From contig JAIRKT010000052.1 in NCBI GenBank assembly GCA_031259965.1, positions 1-48,974 of the forward strand: a DNA stretch of 48,974 nucleotides. The letters run 5' to 3'. A model generated the notes under the pieces. It was not told the origin of the DNA. It did no database searches and saw nothing but the letters and a program-made list of their open reading frames with translations. This DNA is from Christensenellaceae bacterium. GTDB taxonomy: Bacteria > Bacillota > Clostridia > Christensenellales > DTU072. The number at the start of each line of letters is the position of its first letter. Position 1 is the stretch's first letter. Positions 1 to 8,796 of this stretch are shown here, piece by piece. A program made the position numbers and the translations under genes.

Positions 1-56
1 GGACATACTTTCGATTTTTAATCTGACTGATGAAATAACAAAAAAGATCAGATATA

Positions 57-1226
57 TCAATGAGAATAATATCCAAAAAGCTTAAAAATGATCCATAAAA
101 CATAGTATACGGTAAAAAACGGGGATTTTAGGTCATATTTAATATTGCCATTTTTTTGTACTATGTTTTGTGATATCCACCTGCATTCAGTAGTTGATAT
201 GAAAAATGAATTTTTTCCAATATCGTAAACGTTATCAGGCGATTCGCGATAAGCACGTCCATAATCTATTACATTTTTCACCCAATTAGAGTTGTTTTTT
301 AGTATTTGTAAAAATTTATAGTTATGATGAAACATGTAATCTAAATTTTCCGCCGTATCAAACGCCCTATCCATCATTAAACAATCTGGTTTAAAGCCCA
401 GTTTGTTCAAAAACTCAAGCGAGGTTTTTAAGGTTTTTGTGTCACTTATACTGCCTTCTAATTCCCAAGCAAAGATAGGCATCCCCGTGCTTCTTACACA
501 TAATAAACAATAATTAATTTGCTTTGATTTGTCACCATCTTTATTGTGTCCCCATGATGCTAATTCTATACACTCTCCATCATATGAAATAGAAGTTAAA
601 TCATATAGGATTTTTTCGCCACTTTTAGTGAAATTCTTAAGCCATAATTTAAAGAACATCATTTGAGATTCATAACTCATTTTACCAAGCAAATCTGATA
701 TTTCTTGACTAGAAATAGTGTCTTTTATAGGGCTTTCATGATAATCTAACCATGCAGAACTATTTGATAAAGCGTCACCCTCACATGTTAAAAACCATGA
801 TATCGCAAGAATTTTGTTTGCCTTTTCAACCCCGAATGCCTTTATTAATAAACTATCCAATCCGTATTCTTTTGTTATACTAGAAAACACAAGTGATGGT
901 CCTATTGAAGTTATTTTAGCAGTCTTAATTCCAACGGGCTCTTTCGCCTCAATAATTCTATCAAAAACACTATTACCATAATTGTCGATTACTGTCTTGA
1001 TCGTTAGAATCTCTTTTTCCGTTAATGATGGATTTTCCTCAAGAGATTCTCTTAGCAGTTTGGACATATAATTATTTGGCATAAATATGGGCATCGGATC
1101 ATTGCTTAACTGGCCCACGAGGTGAATTGGTTTGTCATATTTTTGTGTCTTAGAATTCCATAAGGATTCACCAACATAGCAATAGGTTTTTCCTGGATGT
1201 ATGCGATCATTTTCATGAATATGCAT
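57..1226 (-). pseudogene. 3'-truncated DDE transposase (IS1634/IS4-like)
   Basis: Remnant of an insertion-sequence transposase of the DDE superfamily, 389 residues from the chosen start. I place the start at 1226 (MHIHENDRIHPGK) because AAAGGAG lies just upstream; the frame stays open to 1286 without a ribosome binding site. The first catalytic Asp is in LYDLTSISYDG and the second in DRAFDTAEN. The C-terminal part with the catalytic Glu (the Y-R-E region of IS4-type enzymes) is missing: the frame hits a stop at 57-59 after a tail unlike the family, and only 56 bases of window remain beyond it. Relatives are usually about 500-600 residues. It is therefore probably inactive, either truncated or frameshifted. 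The subfamily is inferred from general pattern, not from a search. Confidence 0.7.
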
Positions 1227-1440
1227 AAATACTCCTTTAATGATATCAAAAGCAAATAAATTTTTCGTAAGTGTGTGATTTGTCAAGCAAATTCATATGA
1301 AAACTAATAAAATTTAAAAAAATCTCGAAAATTAAGCAGTAAATTGCTTATTTGCAGATTTATACTATTAAATTTTAGGATTTCTGGGTGATTATATTTT
1401 CATAAAATCGAATTTTTACATATTTTCGACATGCCAAAAA

Positions 1441-2400
1441 TTAAATCAACTCTGAAATTTCCATTGAATATAAACCTCGTGCAACAGCTGTTTTTGGGTC
1501 AGGATCACATGTAACGGGTATTTGTAAATGCTTTCGCATGAAATCAGACAATCCATATATTTGCGCACCAGAACCCGCCAAATAAACACCATGTTTAGCC
1601 ACAACATTTAAAATACGCAGCGGAATTGCATTCAGCATTTTTTCTGCAACTTCGACTATTTTTATATAACTATCGTATATGGGTTCTTTTATACACTCCG
1701 CTTTAACAATTATTGGTTTTACTCTATTTCCTATTATGTCTCTGCCATAGACTTCCATTGCGGAGATATCGCCATCATAAAGACTTCCTATGTTTATGCG
1801 TAATAATTCGGCGGATTTAGCACTTATAATTGCTTCGTATTGATTCTCTACAGCATTTATTATCTTCTCATCTAGATCCGCGCCACATAAATTAACAGAA
1901 CAGGCTGCTATTATATCGTGGCCCAACATTACTGCTATTTCAGTTAAACCCTCTCCAATAATGATTACGAGTTGTCCAGTTCGATTTATAACTGGAACTA
2001 AACCCTTAACACACTCAACCAAAGTAACATCTGAATAGCCTGTCTTACAAATAGTTGTTTCGAAAGTTTCTTTTTCCAGATCAGTTAGACCAGTTGATAT
2101 GGGAACAATTATTTCTATGCCTTTAAAAAGAGTACGAGCAAAACTTCTTTTAAAAAACTCTTTTAAAATCAGAGTCGCTACTTTAGGATATACTATAATC
2201 CCATCTTTTACAGGAGTTACAAGCGATCGTTTTGTTATAGGATCTGGATGATATTTAAAAGCTGTATTCCCTGCTGCAATAAGCTCTAATCCATTACTAC
2301 GTTGAACAAAGGCAGCTGTTGCTTCGGTCAGGAGAGGTCCATTATGATAAATCGAAGTGTGTGAAGATCCTATATCAACTACATAACGTAATTTAGGCAT
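1441..2400 (-). CDS. divergent MreB/Mbl-like actin homologue
   Basis: Actin-fold protein of the MreB/Mbl family, 319 residues (family about 330-350), expected to form filaments under the membrane that guide cell-wall synthesis. Visible motifs are phosphate-1 DIGSSHTSIY at residue 9, the MreB-like segments VKDGII (64-69) and LVECVK (128-132), phosphate-2 IIGEGLTE near 147-154, GADLDEKI, and the adenosine loop GVYLAGSGAQIYGL near 272. Phosphate-2 departs from the usual DIGGGTTE: the Asp position is Ile and one Gly is Glu, so nucleotide hydrolysis may be altered. AAGGAG precedes the ATG. It is the last gene of a minus-strand operon behind maf; maf is commonly linked to mreB in Firmicutes. No mreC or mreD follows, and the next sequence is the transposase remnant. 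Confidence 0.8.
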   Translation of the reverse strand: MPKLRYVVDIGSSHTSIYHNGPLLTEATAAFVQRSNGLELIAAGNTAFKYHPDPITKRSLVTPVKDGIIVYPKVATLILKEFFKRSFARTLFKGIEIIVPISTGLTDLEKETFETTICKTGYSDVTLVECVKGLVPVINRTGQLVIIIGEGLTEIAVMLGHDIIAACSVNLCGADLDEKIINAVENQYEAIISAKSAELLRINIGSLYDGDISAMEVYGRDIIGNRVKPIIVKAECIKEPIYDSYIKIVEVAEKMLNAIPLRILNVVAKHGVYLAGSGAQIYGLSDFMRKHLQIPVTCDPDPKTAVARGLYSMEISELI

Positions 2401-2448
2401 TTATTGCTCCTTGTAAAAATTTAGAAGTAAATCTCGCATTTGCAAATA

Positions 2449-3006
2449 TTACAAAGCTCCAATTTTTATGAGCATATTTCTTAATGCATTTAATGGAAGC
2501 CCCATTATATTTGAATATTCACCTGAAAACCCACAAACCACAACACCATCTTGTATTGCATAAGCCCCAGCTTTATCTAAAAGGTTGTGTGAATAAATAT
2601 ATTCCTCTATCTCTTTATCTGTTAGATTATGAAATATCACTTCAGATTTCTCGGCTACTATTACCTCACTGTTCATATAACTTGCAGCTATTCCAGAATA
2701 TACTGAATGAGTTTTTCCCGCTAAATAAGTGAGCATTTGGAAAGCCTCACTATTATCAAGAGGTTTGCCTAAATAACGTCCGTCACAATAGACAAGGGTG
2801 TCAGCTGCTATTATAAGGTCGTAATTACTTTGGTTTTCATAACAAGCTGCCCTTAATTTTCGCTTAGCAATTTCTTTTACCGTATCCTCTGGTGATCTAC
2901 CTTTATAACATTCATTTGCATGTGTTTTACATACATCAAACGCAGGGAAAATAGCTTTTAAAAGTTCTCGCCTTCTTGGTGATTCCGAAGCTAGTAAAAC
3001 TTTCAT
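2449..3006 (-). CDS. maf: Maf family nucleoside triphosphate pyrophosphatase
   Basis: House-cleaning pyrophosphatase of the Maf/HAM1 superfamily, 185 residues, a normal length. Family members hydrolyse dTTP, UTP and modified pyrimidine nucleotides to the monophosphate plus pyrophosphate in the cytoplasm; overexpression in Bacillus inhibits septation. The N-terminal phosphate loop reads LASESPRRRELL, followed by IIAADTLV (catalytic Asp region), GKPLDNSEAFQML, the conserved SGIA segment, DKAGAYAIQD and NIMGLPL near the C terminus. The gene lies four bases downstream of the ppx stop and 48 bases upstream of the mreB-like start, so it is very probably co-transcribed with both. The exact substrate preference (dTTP/UTP type) is inferred from the AADT and KAGAYAIQ motifs. 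Confidence 0.93.
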   Translation of the reverse strand: MKVLLASESPRRRELLKAIFPAFDVCKTHANECYKGRSPEDTVKEIAKRKLRAACYENQSNYDLIIAADTLVYCDGRYLGKPLDNSEAFQMLTYLAGKTHSVYSGIAASYMNSEVIVAEKSEVIFHNLTDKEIEEYIYSHNLLDKAGAYAIQDGVVVCGFSGEYSNIMGLPLNALRNMLIKIGAL

Positions 3007-3010
3007 AGAA

Positions 3011-4534
3011 TTAAAGAATATCTAAATTCTTTTTAAAGGCTCTTCTAAATTCGTTGAAAGCACCCATTGCGTCTTTTATTTCCAGTGTGCAATCACCTGT
3101 TGTTTTTGTTCTTAAAATAACACTATCTCCCAATATATCGCAACTTATTCCAGTGATTAAACCACTTCTGCTTCGATCAAAACTCTCGGCTATCCTAATT
3201 ATAACTCCGAGTTTGCGTATTGCGTCAAGCATGTTTTCATCAAATAATTCTAAATATTTAACTATATCCAGAGTTTCAAGTGAATCCCGAGAATGCAACC
3301 CTGCAACTACTGCAGCAGCAATTAAATCACGCTGTGGCATACCATAAAGATTACTGTTTAAAATCAAATACATGCTATGTTTATGATGATCATAAAACTT
3401 TATACTGCTACCACAATCATGTAACATGCTGGCTACACGCATTATTCTTAAATGTATGCGTCCTAATTTATGAAGGACCTTTAATTGACGGAATAGTTGG
3501 AGTGACAGATCAAACACATGCTCTGCGTGTTTTATGTTCATATTAAAATGATAAAGCATGTTGTATATGCCATGGCCTAAAATGTCACTTATTGGTTTTT
3601 CTATAACTGTAGGAGAGGCATATTTAAATAAAGCACCTTCCCTCAAACCAGCGCCTCCAATTCGCAATTCTTTATGCGCGAGAGTTGAACACACTTTGTT
3701 TTTGATTGTTGATATGATTGACAAAGCGGCTGGAAAAATATCGGCTCTCGCACTAGATAATCCCTTGATTTTCATTACCTTGTCAGTTTCTAGTGGTTTT
3801 ATTGTATCATATATGGTATCGAGTTCGTCAAACGGCACAATATAATTATGTGCCATCTCAAGAGGATATTTTTTTAGACGCCTGCTTATTTTTCCTAAAT
3901 TACGAATGGATCCTCCCACACCAACTAAAACTGTATCAGCGTCAATGTTTGATAAGAAATTAGCGCCCTCAATTGCTTCCGCAACATATTTCTCTATAAT
4001 CTCTGATCTCTCCTCTGGAGTACCCAATCCCGCAAATCTTTCTGTCAATGTAACCGCCCCAAACGGCAGTGTCTCTTGTGATATGAGAACTCTCCTATTA
4101 TAGTGTATTATTTTGATGCTCCCACCACCTATATCTACAATTAGGCCCTTGGGTACATCTAAAGAGTTGATAACACCATAATAGACAAGCAATGCTTCTT
4201 CTTCTTGTGACAGCACAATTAGTTTTATACCACATGCACTCAAAACTTCCTCTACAAAACTTTTTTGATTCTTGGCACGTCTCACTGCGGCTGTTGCATA
4301 TGCTAACACATCATCAACATCATGACTCTCATAAAGCGCACGAAATGTGCGAAGTGTTTTTATTGTTTGTGAAATTCGTAACGGTCTTAAAAAACCGTCT
4401 ATTTCCATATCTTGTCCTAATCTTACAGGTTCTTTTAATTCGTCAATAACCGTAAAGTACCCACCTTCACGCACTTCTGCTATCACCAGTCTTGCAGAAT
4501 TTGAACCTAAATCTATAATTGCAATTTTTGTCAT
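3011..4534 (-). CDS. Ppx/GppA exopolyphosphatase family protein with HD-type C-terminal domain
   Basis: Hydrolyses terminal phosphate from polyphosphate or converts pppGpp to ppGpp, by family. The N-terminal half is the ASKHA-fold Ppx/GppA domain: AIIDLGSNSARLVI at the start, YATAAVRRAKN, and the phosphate-binding IVDIGGGSIKII. The C-terminal half (from about residue 320) is an HD-like domain with MLHDCGSSIKFYDHHKHS and AGLHSR. The total of about 507 residues fits the long clostridial/cyanobacterial class. Start choice: ATG at 4534 begins exactly at the family N terminus, but the AAGGAAG upstream is nearer a TTG at 4546, which would add four residues; both are possible. It sits 22 bases behind the dehydrogenase gene and four bases before maf, in one operon. 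Whether it prefers polyP or pppGpp cannot be read from sequence. Confidence 0.9.
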   Translation of the reverse strand: MTKIAIIDLGSNSARLVIAEVREGGYFTVIDELKEPVRLGQDMEIDGFLRPLRISQTIKTLRTFRALYESHDVDDVLAYATAAVRRAKNQKSFVEEVLSACGIKLIVLSQEEEALLVYYGVINSLDVPKGLIVDIGGGSIKIIHYNRRVLISQETLPFGAVTLTERFAGLGTPEERSEIIEKYVAEAIEGANFLSNIDADTVLVGVGGSIRNLGKISRRLKKYPLEMAHNYIVPFDELDTIYDTIKPLETDKVMKIKGLSSARADIFPAALSIISTIKNKVCSTLAHKELRIGGAGLREGALFKYASPTVIEKPISDILGHGIYNMLYHFNMNIKHAEHVFDLSLQLFRQLKVLHKLGRIHLRIMRVASMLHDCGSSIKFYDHHKHSMYLILNSNLYGMPQRDLIAAAVVAGLHSRDSLETLDIVKYLELFDENMLDAIRKLGVIIRIAESFDRSRSGLITGISCDILGDSVILRTKTTGDCTLEIKDAMGAFNEFRRAFKKNLDIL

Positions 4535-4556
4535 GCTAATTACCAATACTTCCTTA

Positions 4557-5513
4557 TCAGTTAACTTTGTTTACGCAATTACCATCGAGAAAAGCTTTAA
4601 AATTGCCTACCGTTATATCCATTAATCTGGTTCGCGCTTCGATGGTTGCCCACGCCGTGTGCGGCGTGATAAACGCATTTTTAGCAGTAAGCAATGGGTT
4701 ATCTGGGCTGGGTGGTTCACTGCTTAAAACATCTAAACCAGCTGCCGCTAAATAACCAGTATTCAGTGCTCTTGCAAGAGCATATTCATCAATCAGACCA
4801 CCACGCGCAGCATTTATAAGGACAGCACCCTCTTTCATGGTTGCTATGCTGGTTGAGTTAATCATTTTTTCATTATCTACCGTTAAAGGACAGTTTAATG
4901 AAACTATATCCGACCTTGATAATAATTCGTCACAGGTGGCAGTATATGTTACGTTGTTTTTAGACTCATAAATTTTACCTTTATTATATACCAAAACTTC
5001 AGCACCTAGTGCCAACATAACATCTGTTAATTTTCGACCTATACGACCATAACCAATTATTCCAATTGTCTTATTAGAAATCTCTCTGCAGTTTGTAGGA
5101 TAATAAGAAAAATCACTAGACCTAGACCACTGACCTCGCCTGACACTATCAATCTGATCTGGCAGTTTTGTCAAACATGAAATAATGAGGCCTAGTATGG
5201 TTTGAACTACACTATCCGTACTGTACGCTGGAACATTGCAAACGGTTATATTGTGCTGCGTACAATAGGCACAATCAACAACATTATATCCTGTAGCTAA
5301 GACACCTATATATTTGAGATCTGGTAAAAGTTGAAGTTCTTCTTTGCCCAAAACACATTTGTTAGTAAATACAGCTAATGCACCAGCACATCTTTCAACA
5401 ACGAGTGATTTTGGTGTGCGATCATAAATAGTTAATTTTCCTAATTCTTCTAACGATTTCCACGACAAATCTCCTGGATTCAGTGTGTGACCGTCTAGAA
5501 TAACAATTTTCAT
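4557..5513 (-). CDS. D-2-hydroxyacid dehydrogenase, glycerate dehydrogenase-like
   Basis: NAD(P)-dependent D-isomer 2-hydroxyacid dehydrogenase, 318 residues, of the glycerate dehydrogenase/hydroxypyruvate reductase group; the N-terminal LDGHTLNPGDLSW is typical of that group. The Rossmann motif GYGRIG is at 154-159. The catalytic triad is visible as Arg237 (NAARGG), Glu266 and His285 (TPHTAW). The likely reaction is hydroxypyruvate to D-glycerate, in serine or one-carbon metabolism. AAGGAT precedes the ATG. First gene of the operon running into ppx, maf and mreB-like; a TTGACT-17-TATTAT promoter lies 100 bases upstream. Substrate is inferred: other 2-hydroxyacids remain possible because this family is promiscuous. 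Confidence 0.88.
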   Translation of the reverse strand: MKIVILDGHTLNPGDLSWKSLEELGKLTIYDRTPKSLVVERCAGALAVFTNKCVLGKEELQLLPDLKYIGVLATGYNVVDCAYCTQHNITVCNVPAYSTDSVVQTILGLIISCLTKLPDQIDSVRRGQWSRSSDFSYYPTNCREISNKTIGIIGYGRIGRKLTDVMLALGAEVLVYNKGKIYESKNNVTYTATCDELLSRSDIVSLNCPLTVDNEKMINSTSIATMKEGAVLINAARGGLIDEYALARALNTGYLAAAGLDVLSSEPPSPDNPLLTAKNAFITPHTAWATIEARTRLMDITVGNFKAFLDGNCVNKVN

Positions 5514-5615
5514 CTATCAATCCTTAATGCTGCTCGCGCAAAAACCATTGCCCGCAGACAATTTGTTTATAGCAAAAAAAAATTGTTTTTTACTTTGCAA
5601 ACAACATTGTATATA

Positions 5616-5644
5616 ATAATACTCTTTTTGTTGTATTTAGTCAA
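5616..5644 (-). promoter_or_regulatory. predicted sigma-A promoter of the dehydrogenase-ppx-maf-mreB operon
   Basis: On the minus strand TTGACT (5639-5644) is followed after 17 bases by TATTAT (5616-5621). An ATG occurs eight bases beyond the -10 (5605-5607) and opens a five-codon frame (MLFAK) ending at 5590, so this mini-ORF would start within about two bases of the predicted mRNA end. The operon's first gene starts 92 bases further on with its own AAGGA. Confidence 0.6.
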
Positions 5645-5903
5645 TAGTTACGTTGAAATTTGCCAATTAAATCTACATAGTAAAATAATAGTCAACTAAA
5701 AACTTTAAAAAACTATCTTTTGTGCCAATTAGAGATTTGCTACTATGTTTATCTGTATAAAAATTACCGCATTAACCTTGCATTTAAAAATTTTTTGTTT
5801 CTAAAGTTTTTAAACAACCTTCTTTAATTCAATGCAAACGTCTTTTTATAATTAATATTTTGCATTTGTTGAAAGAAAATTCGTGCAATTTTCGACTTTA
5901 GTA

Positions 5904-5932
5904 TTGAAAAAAAGAGTCTAATACAGTATACT
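5904..5932 (+). promoter_or_regulatory. predicted sigma-A promoter of the SGNH hydrolase gene
   Basis: TTGAAA (5904-5909), a 17-base spacer, and TATACT (5927-5932). The predicted transcription start is near 5939, which leaves a short leader carrying GGAG before the ATG at 5963. Confidence 0.65.
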
Positions 5933-5962
5933 TTAATTGATTACATTTTTGGAGCTCATCTT

Positions 5963-6703
5963 ATGGAATCTGCTAATTATACCACAAAACCAAAAATTAC
6001 GCGAAAAAAAAAGATTATAATAATAATCTCATCTATTCTAGCACTATTAATCATAGGAGGAATCCTTGCATATTTGTTTACGCTTGGTGTTCCTGGTAAA
6101 AATTTGAGAGCAGACGCAAAATTTAGCTATTGGGAGGAGAAAGGCTATAACAAAGGTAAAGTCCTTCTTTGTGGCAGTTCTTTTATAGAATATTGGGAAA
6201 CGTCTGATAGTGATCTTAAACCGCTTGAAACTTATAATGTTGGAGTTGCCGCTACTGTTATATCCGATTGGGATAGATGGATAGAAAAATTAATAATTCC
6301 ATTCGCTCCTAACACTATTTTGTTATACGTTGGTAGTAACGATATACATGGTGGATTGGGAAGTAAAAAGGGTGATGTCGCTGGGGATGAGGCAATAGCA
6401 CTCCTCAAAAAAATTCATGACAAATTACCAAATACATTCATCCACTATATCTCAATAGCCCCTACAATTGCTAGGGAAAAAGTATGGAATGAATCCAATA
6501 CCTGTAACACAGTTGTTAAAAACTTTTGCGGCTCTACCTCGTTTGCAAATTTTATAGATTGCACAAGCGCACTATTAAACGATGATGGATCATTGAAAAA
6601 AGAGATCTATGTTAAAGATAATCTGCATTTTAATGAAAAGGGTTATGAAATTTGGAGGACTGAGATTAGAAAAGCGTTAGGTATTTACGAACAAGATACA
6701 TAA
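5963..6703 (+). CDS. membrane-anchored SGNH/GDSL hydrolase
   Basis: Predicted extracellular esterase or acylhydrolase, 246 residues. A basic N terminus (TRKKK) precedes one hydrophobic segment (about residues 18-42) that should act as an uncleaved signal anchor. The rest is an SGNH hydrolase: block I LLCGSSFIEYW with the nucleophile Ser, block II YNVGVAAT with Gly, block III YVGSNDIHGG with Asn, and block V DNLHFNEKGYEIW carrying Asp and His. Block I has GSS in place of the canonical GDS, as in the GSSS/SGNH subgroup of isoprenoid-ester-hydrolase-like lipases. GGAG lies eight bases before the ATG. It is a single gene with its own promoter, convergent with the ComEC-like gene. Substrate unknown; cell-envelope polysaccharide deacetylation or lipid ester hydrolysis are options. 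Confidence 0.85.
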   Translation: MESANYTTKPKITRKKKIIIIISSILALLIIGGILAYLFTLGVPGKNLRADAKFSYWEEKGYNKGKVLLCGSSFIEYWETSDSDLKPLETYNVGVAATVISDWDRWIEKLIIPFAPNTILLYVGSNDIHGGLGSKKGDVAGDEAIALLKKIHDKLPNTFIHYISIAPTIAREKVWNESNTCNTVVKNFCGSTSFANFIDCTSALLNDDGSLKKEIYVKDNLHFNEKGYEIWRTEIRKALGIYEQDT

Positions 6704-6709
6704 TGACCA

Positions 6710-6764
6710 ACTAATGAGATTTCATTACACAGAATCTTTTTTTACGGTCAGTTATGATAATCTA
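6710..6764. terminator. possible terminator between convergent genes
   Basis: Between the convergent SGNH and ComEC-like genes, TAATGA (6713-6718) and TCATTA form a six-pair stem with a four-base loop, followed after about nine bases by a run of seven T. An outer stem TGACC/GGTCA (6703-6707 and 6747-6751) encloses both. The T run does not abut the stem, so terminator function is uncertain. Confidence 0.35.
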
Positions 6765-8306
6765 TTAAGCACCCATTGACAACATTAAAACCACAGTGAG
6801 CACAACTGCAGACAAAAGAATTCTAATTTTGTATTTAGGTCGAAGTAAAATATATTTACACATTAAAAACATTGTCAGCACGTATATCGCCACATAAATT
6901 GACAAGGAATTTGAATCTATTGGAGCAAACGACATGTTGGAAATGATTGTCGATATTCCTCCCACACCTAAAACCAAAAACTGACAAGCCTTGAGTAAAA
7001 AACTCATAAAAGGCAAAATGAGAACTATAACGGATGCTCCCATTGTAAGAAAATATGTAAGTCCAATGTAGGGGATTATGAGAATTGCACCTAGTGTCAA
7101 ATAAACACCAAATGATCCAAATGTATTGATTGTTGGAGCACCGGCAAACAAACTCGAAGAAAGTGATGTTGATGTAATATATGCCGTAGTTTGCAAAACT
7201 GGATTTTTAGATTTTCCATATAATTTTTTGAAAAATGAAGCGTAACACACAACACCTAGCATTGAAAGCATTGCTATCTGAAAACCAATCTCAAAAATAG
7301 CAAGTGGCTGAATAACGAGAGATATTATCGTTGTCGCGCCCCAAACAATAAGAGGGTCGCTTTTTTTGTACCTGAAGTTAGCTATTATCATTATTACTTG
7401 CGCTATAAGAACTCTGTATAACGCTGGAGGGAATAGTGTAATAAATCCATAAATTAGCAAAACGACAAACGGCACTAAAAGCGATATTGATCTATTAAGT
7501 TTAATTAATCTACAAAAACAAAAAAGGCCAATTGCAATTACAATAAAATGTATGCCTGAGAGCGAAAAAATCGTTGCTAGCTTTGTGTTTATTGTGCTTT
7601 CACTTTCTACGTTTTCGAAAGTTTGGTTTTGACCAAAAAACAAAGAGATTGCGATGTCAGCTGCTTCTTCGTCCATTAAAGAACTAAAATTATCCTTTAT
7701 TTTTTTAAATAGTTTTTCATGCAGAGTTAGTGGGGTATCTCCAATAATATTATGTGCCATTAAATCGGTAACCAATTTATAATTTACCTGTGAATTGTAA
7801 TGACTCATTGAAAAACTATTAAAAGCATCATAGTTAAACGCTTCTAGATGGCCAGTAAATTCAACTATTTGGCCTACTTCAACCACAATATCAGTATAAA
7901 CAATTACATTTCTGTCGCTGTCACCTACAACTGATCCAATATAACTAACATCTTTGAGCAGTACAGAATATTTTTTTTCTTCGCGCCCACTATATATTTC
8001 ATAAACGCGGCCCTCTATGGTTGTATCTCCAGAGATTTCGTCAACCTCTACCATAGTTGTATTATATATAAACAATCCAAATCCTAGTGCAAAAACCAAA
8101 AAAAGGAAAAAGGGCAGCTTTTGATCGAAAGTGTACAGAACAACGCCTGAGCATAGGATTGCAACCAGAGCAATAAAGAATGCTATTTTATTGGTAAAAA
8201 ACAGTGCGGCAGCAATTATGCCTGCTATAAAAAATAGTGCACAGAAAAAAACAGGCCTAAAATTTATTAGTTTGTTGTTAAAATGCAAACTTTGTGCTCT
8301 TTTCAA
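6765..8306 (-). CDS. ComEC/Rec2-type channel protein lacking the nuclease domain
   Basis: Polytopic membrane protein of 513 residues. The N terminus has two or three hydrophobic segments followed by a soluble OB-like DUF4131 region (about residues 80-170, ISGDTTIEGRVYEIYSGREEKKYSVLLKDV). From about 200 it is the ComEC competence domain with about eight membrane spans; the signature FSLSGIHFIVIAIGLF and the segments PPALYRVLIAQVIM and EIGFQIAMLSMLGV are clear. By family it forms the channel that imports single-stranded DNA during transformation. Full ComEC proteins (about 750-800 residues) end in a metallo-beta-lactamase nuclease domain that is absent here; the frame ends right after the last membrane span. 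The start is a TTG at 8306 preceded by GGAG at seven bases. It stands alone, without comEA nearby. Confidence 0.85.
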   Translation of the reverse strand: MKRAQSLHFNNKLINFRPVFFCALFFIAGIIAAALFFTNKIAFFIALVAILCSGVVLYTFDQKLPFFLFLVFALGFGLFIYNTTMVEVDEISGDTTIEGRVYEIYSGREEKKYSVLLKDVSYIGSVVGDSDRNVIVYTDIVVEVGQIVEFTGHLEAFNYDAFNSFSMSHYNSQVNYKLVTDLMAHNIIGDTPLTLHEKLFKKIKDNFSSLMDEEAADIAISLFFGQNQTFENVESESTINTKLATIFSLSGIHFIVIAIGLFCFCRLIKLNRSISLLVPFVVLLIYGFITLFPPALYRVLIAQVIMIIANFRYKKSDPLIVWGATTIISLVIQPLAIFEIGFQIAMLSMLGVVCYASFFKKLYGKSKNPVLQTTAYITSTSLSSSLFAGAPTINTFGSFGVYLTLGAILIIPYIGLTYFLTMGASVIVLILPFMSFLLKACQFLVLGVGGISTIISNMSFAPIDSNSLSIYVAIYVLTMFLMCKYILLRPKYKIRILLSAVVLTVVLMLSMGA

Positions 8307-8701
8307 ATAGTATCTCCACTCGGCTTAAATATTTTGCTATGAAACAGACATTACAATTTTAACAAACTAAATAAAATATTGCAACAAATATTTAATGATT
8401 TTGACTAATTACCTTTCAAATTCATTAAAATAATTTACTTGCATTATATATTCCCGCCATAATATCAACTTTATTAATACTCTGTACACAAATATTTATC
8501 TTTTGTAGATGCCCTGCGAGTTTAATTTTTTTAGATTTTAAAACTTTTCCTGCGGACAAACGCTCTCAAAAAATTCATGATTTTCCTGCGTTCAGTGTTG
8601 CTTTGGATCTTAGAAAAATTCAAAAACAACCTTTGTTTTCACTATTAACATGTTGATAAAGCCTATATTTGCGAATTTGTTAAAAATGTATGCTCTTTTT
8701 T

Positions 8702-8730
8702 TTGACATATGTTTACTTTTAATTTACAAT
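8702..8730 (+). promoter_or_regulatory. strong predicted sigma-A promoter, 550 bases before the regulator gene
   Basis: TTGACA (8702-8707), a 17-base spacer, and TACAAT (8725-8730). The predicted start is near 8737. The first downstream frame is the 15-codon ORF at 8749; the regulator gene starts 550 bases further on, so this promoter makes either a very long leader or a separate small transcript. Confidence 0.6.
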
Positions 8731-8748
8731 ATGTGCATAAAGGTTAGT

Positions 8749-8796
8749 ATGCTTTCCCAAATCAAATCAAACTCAATCAAAGATTTTCACAATTAA
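8749..8796 (+). CDS. candidate 15-residue leader peptide
   Basis: Frame MLSQIKSNSIKDFHN with AAAGG five bases before the ATG, about 12 bases downstream of the predicted transcription start of the 8702-8730 promoter. No homology is known to me. The combination of promoter, ribosome binding site and start at normal spacing is the only evidence; it could be chance in AT-rich DNA. Confidence 0.25.
   Translation: MLSQIKSNSIKDFHN

Larger units (their letters stand above)
5514..5962. other. divergent intergenic region with two promoters
   Basis: A 449-base AT-rich gap between the divergent dehydrogenase operon and the SGNH hydrolase. It holds one promoter for each direction (5616-5644 minus and 5904-5932 plus). 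Between them (about 5650-5900) I see no reading frame, RNA motif or strong hairpin. Confidence 0.6.
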
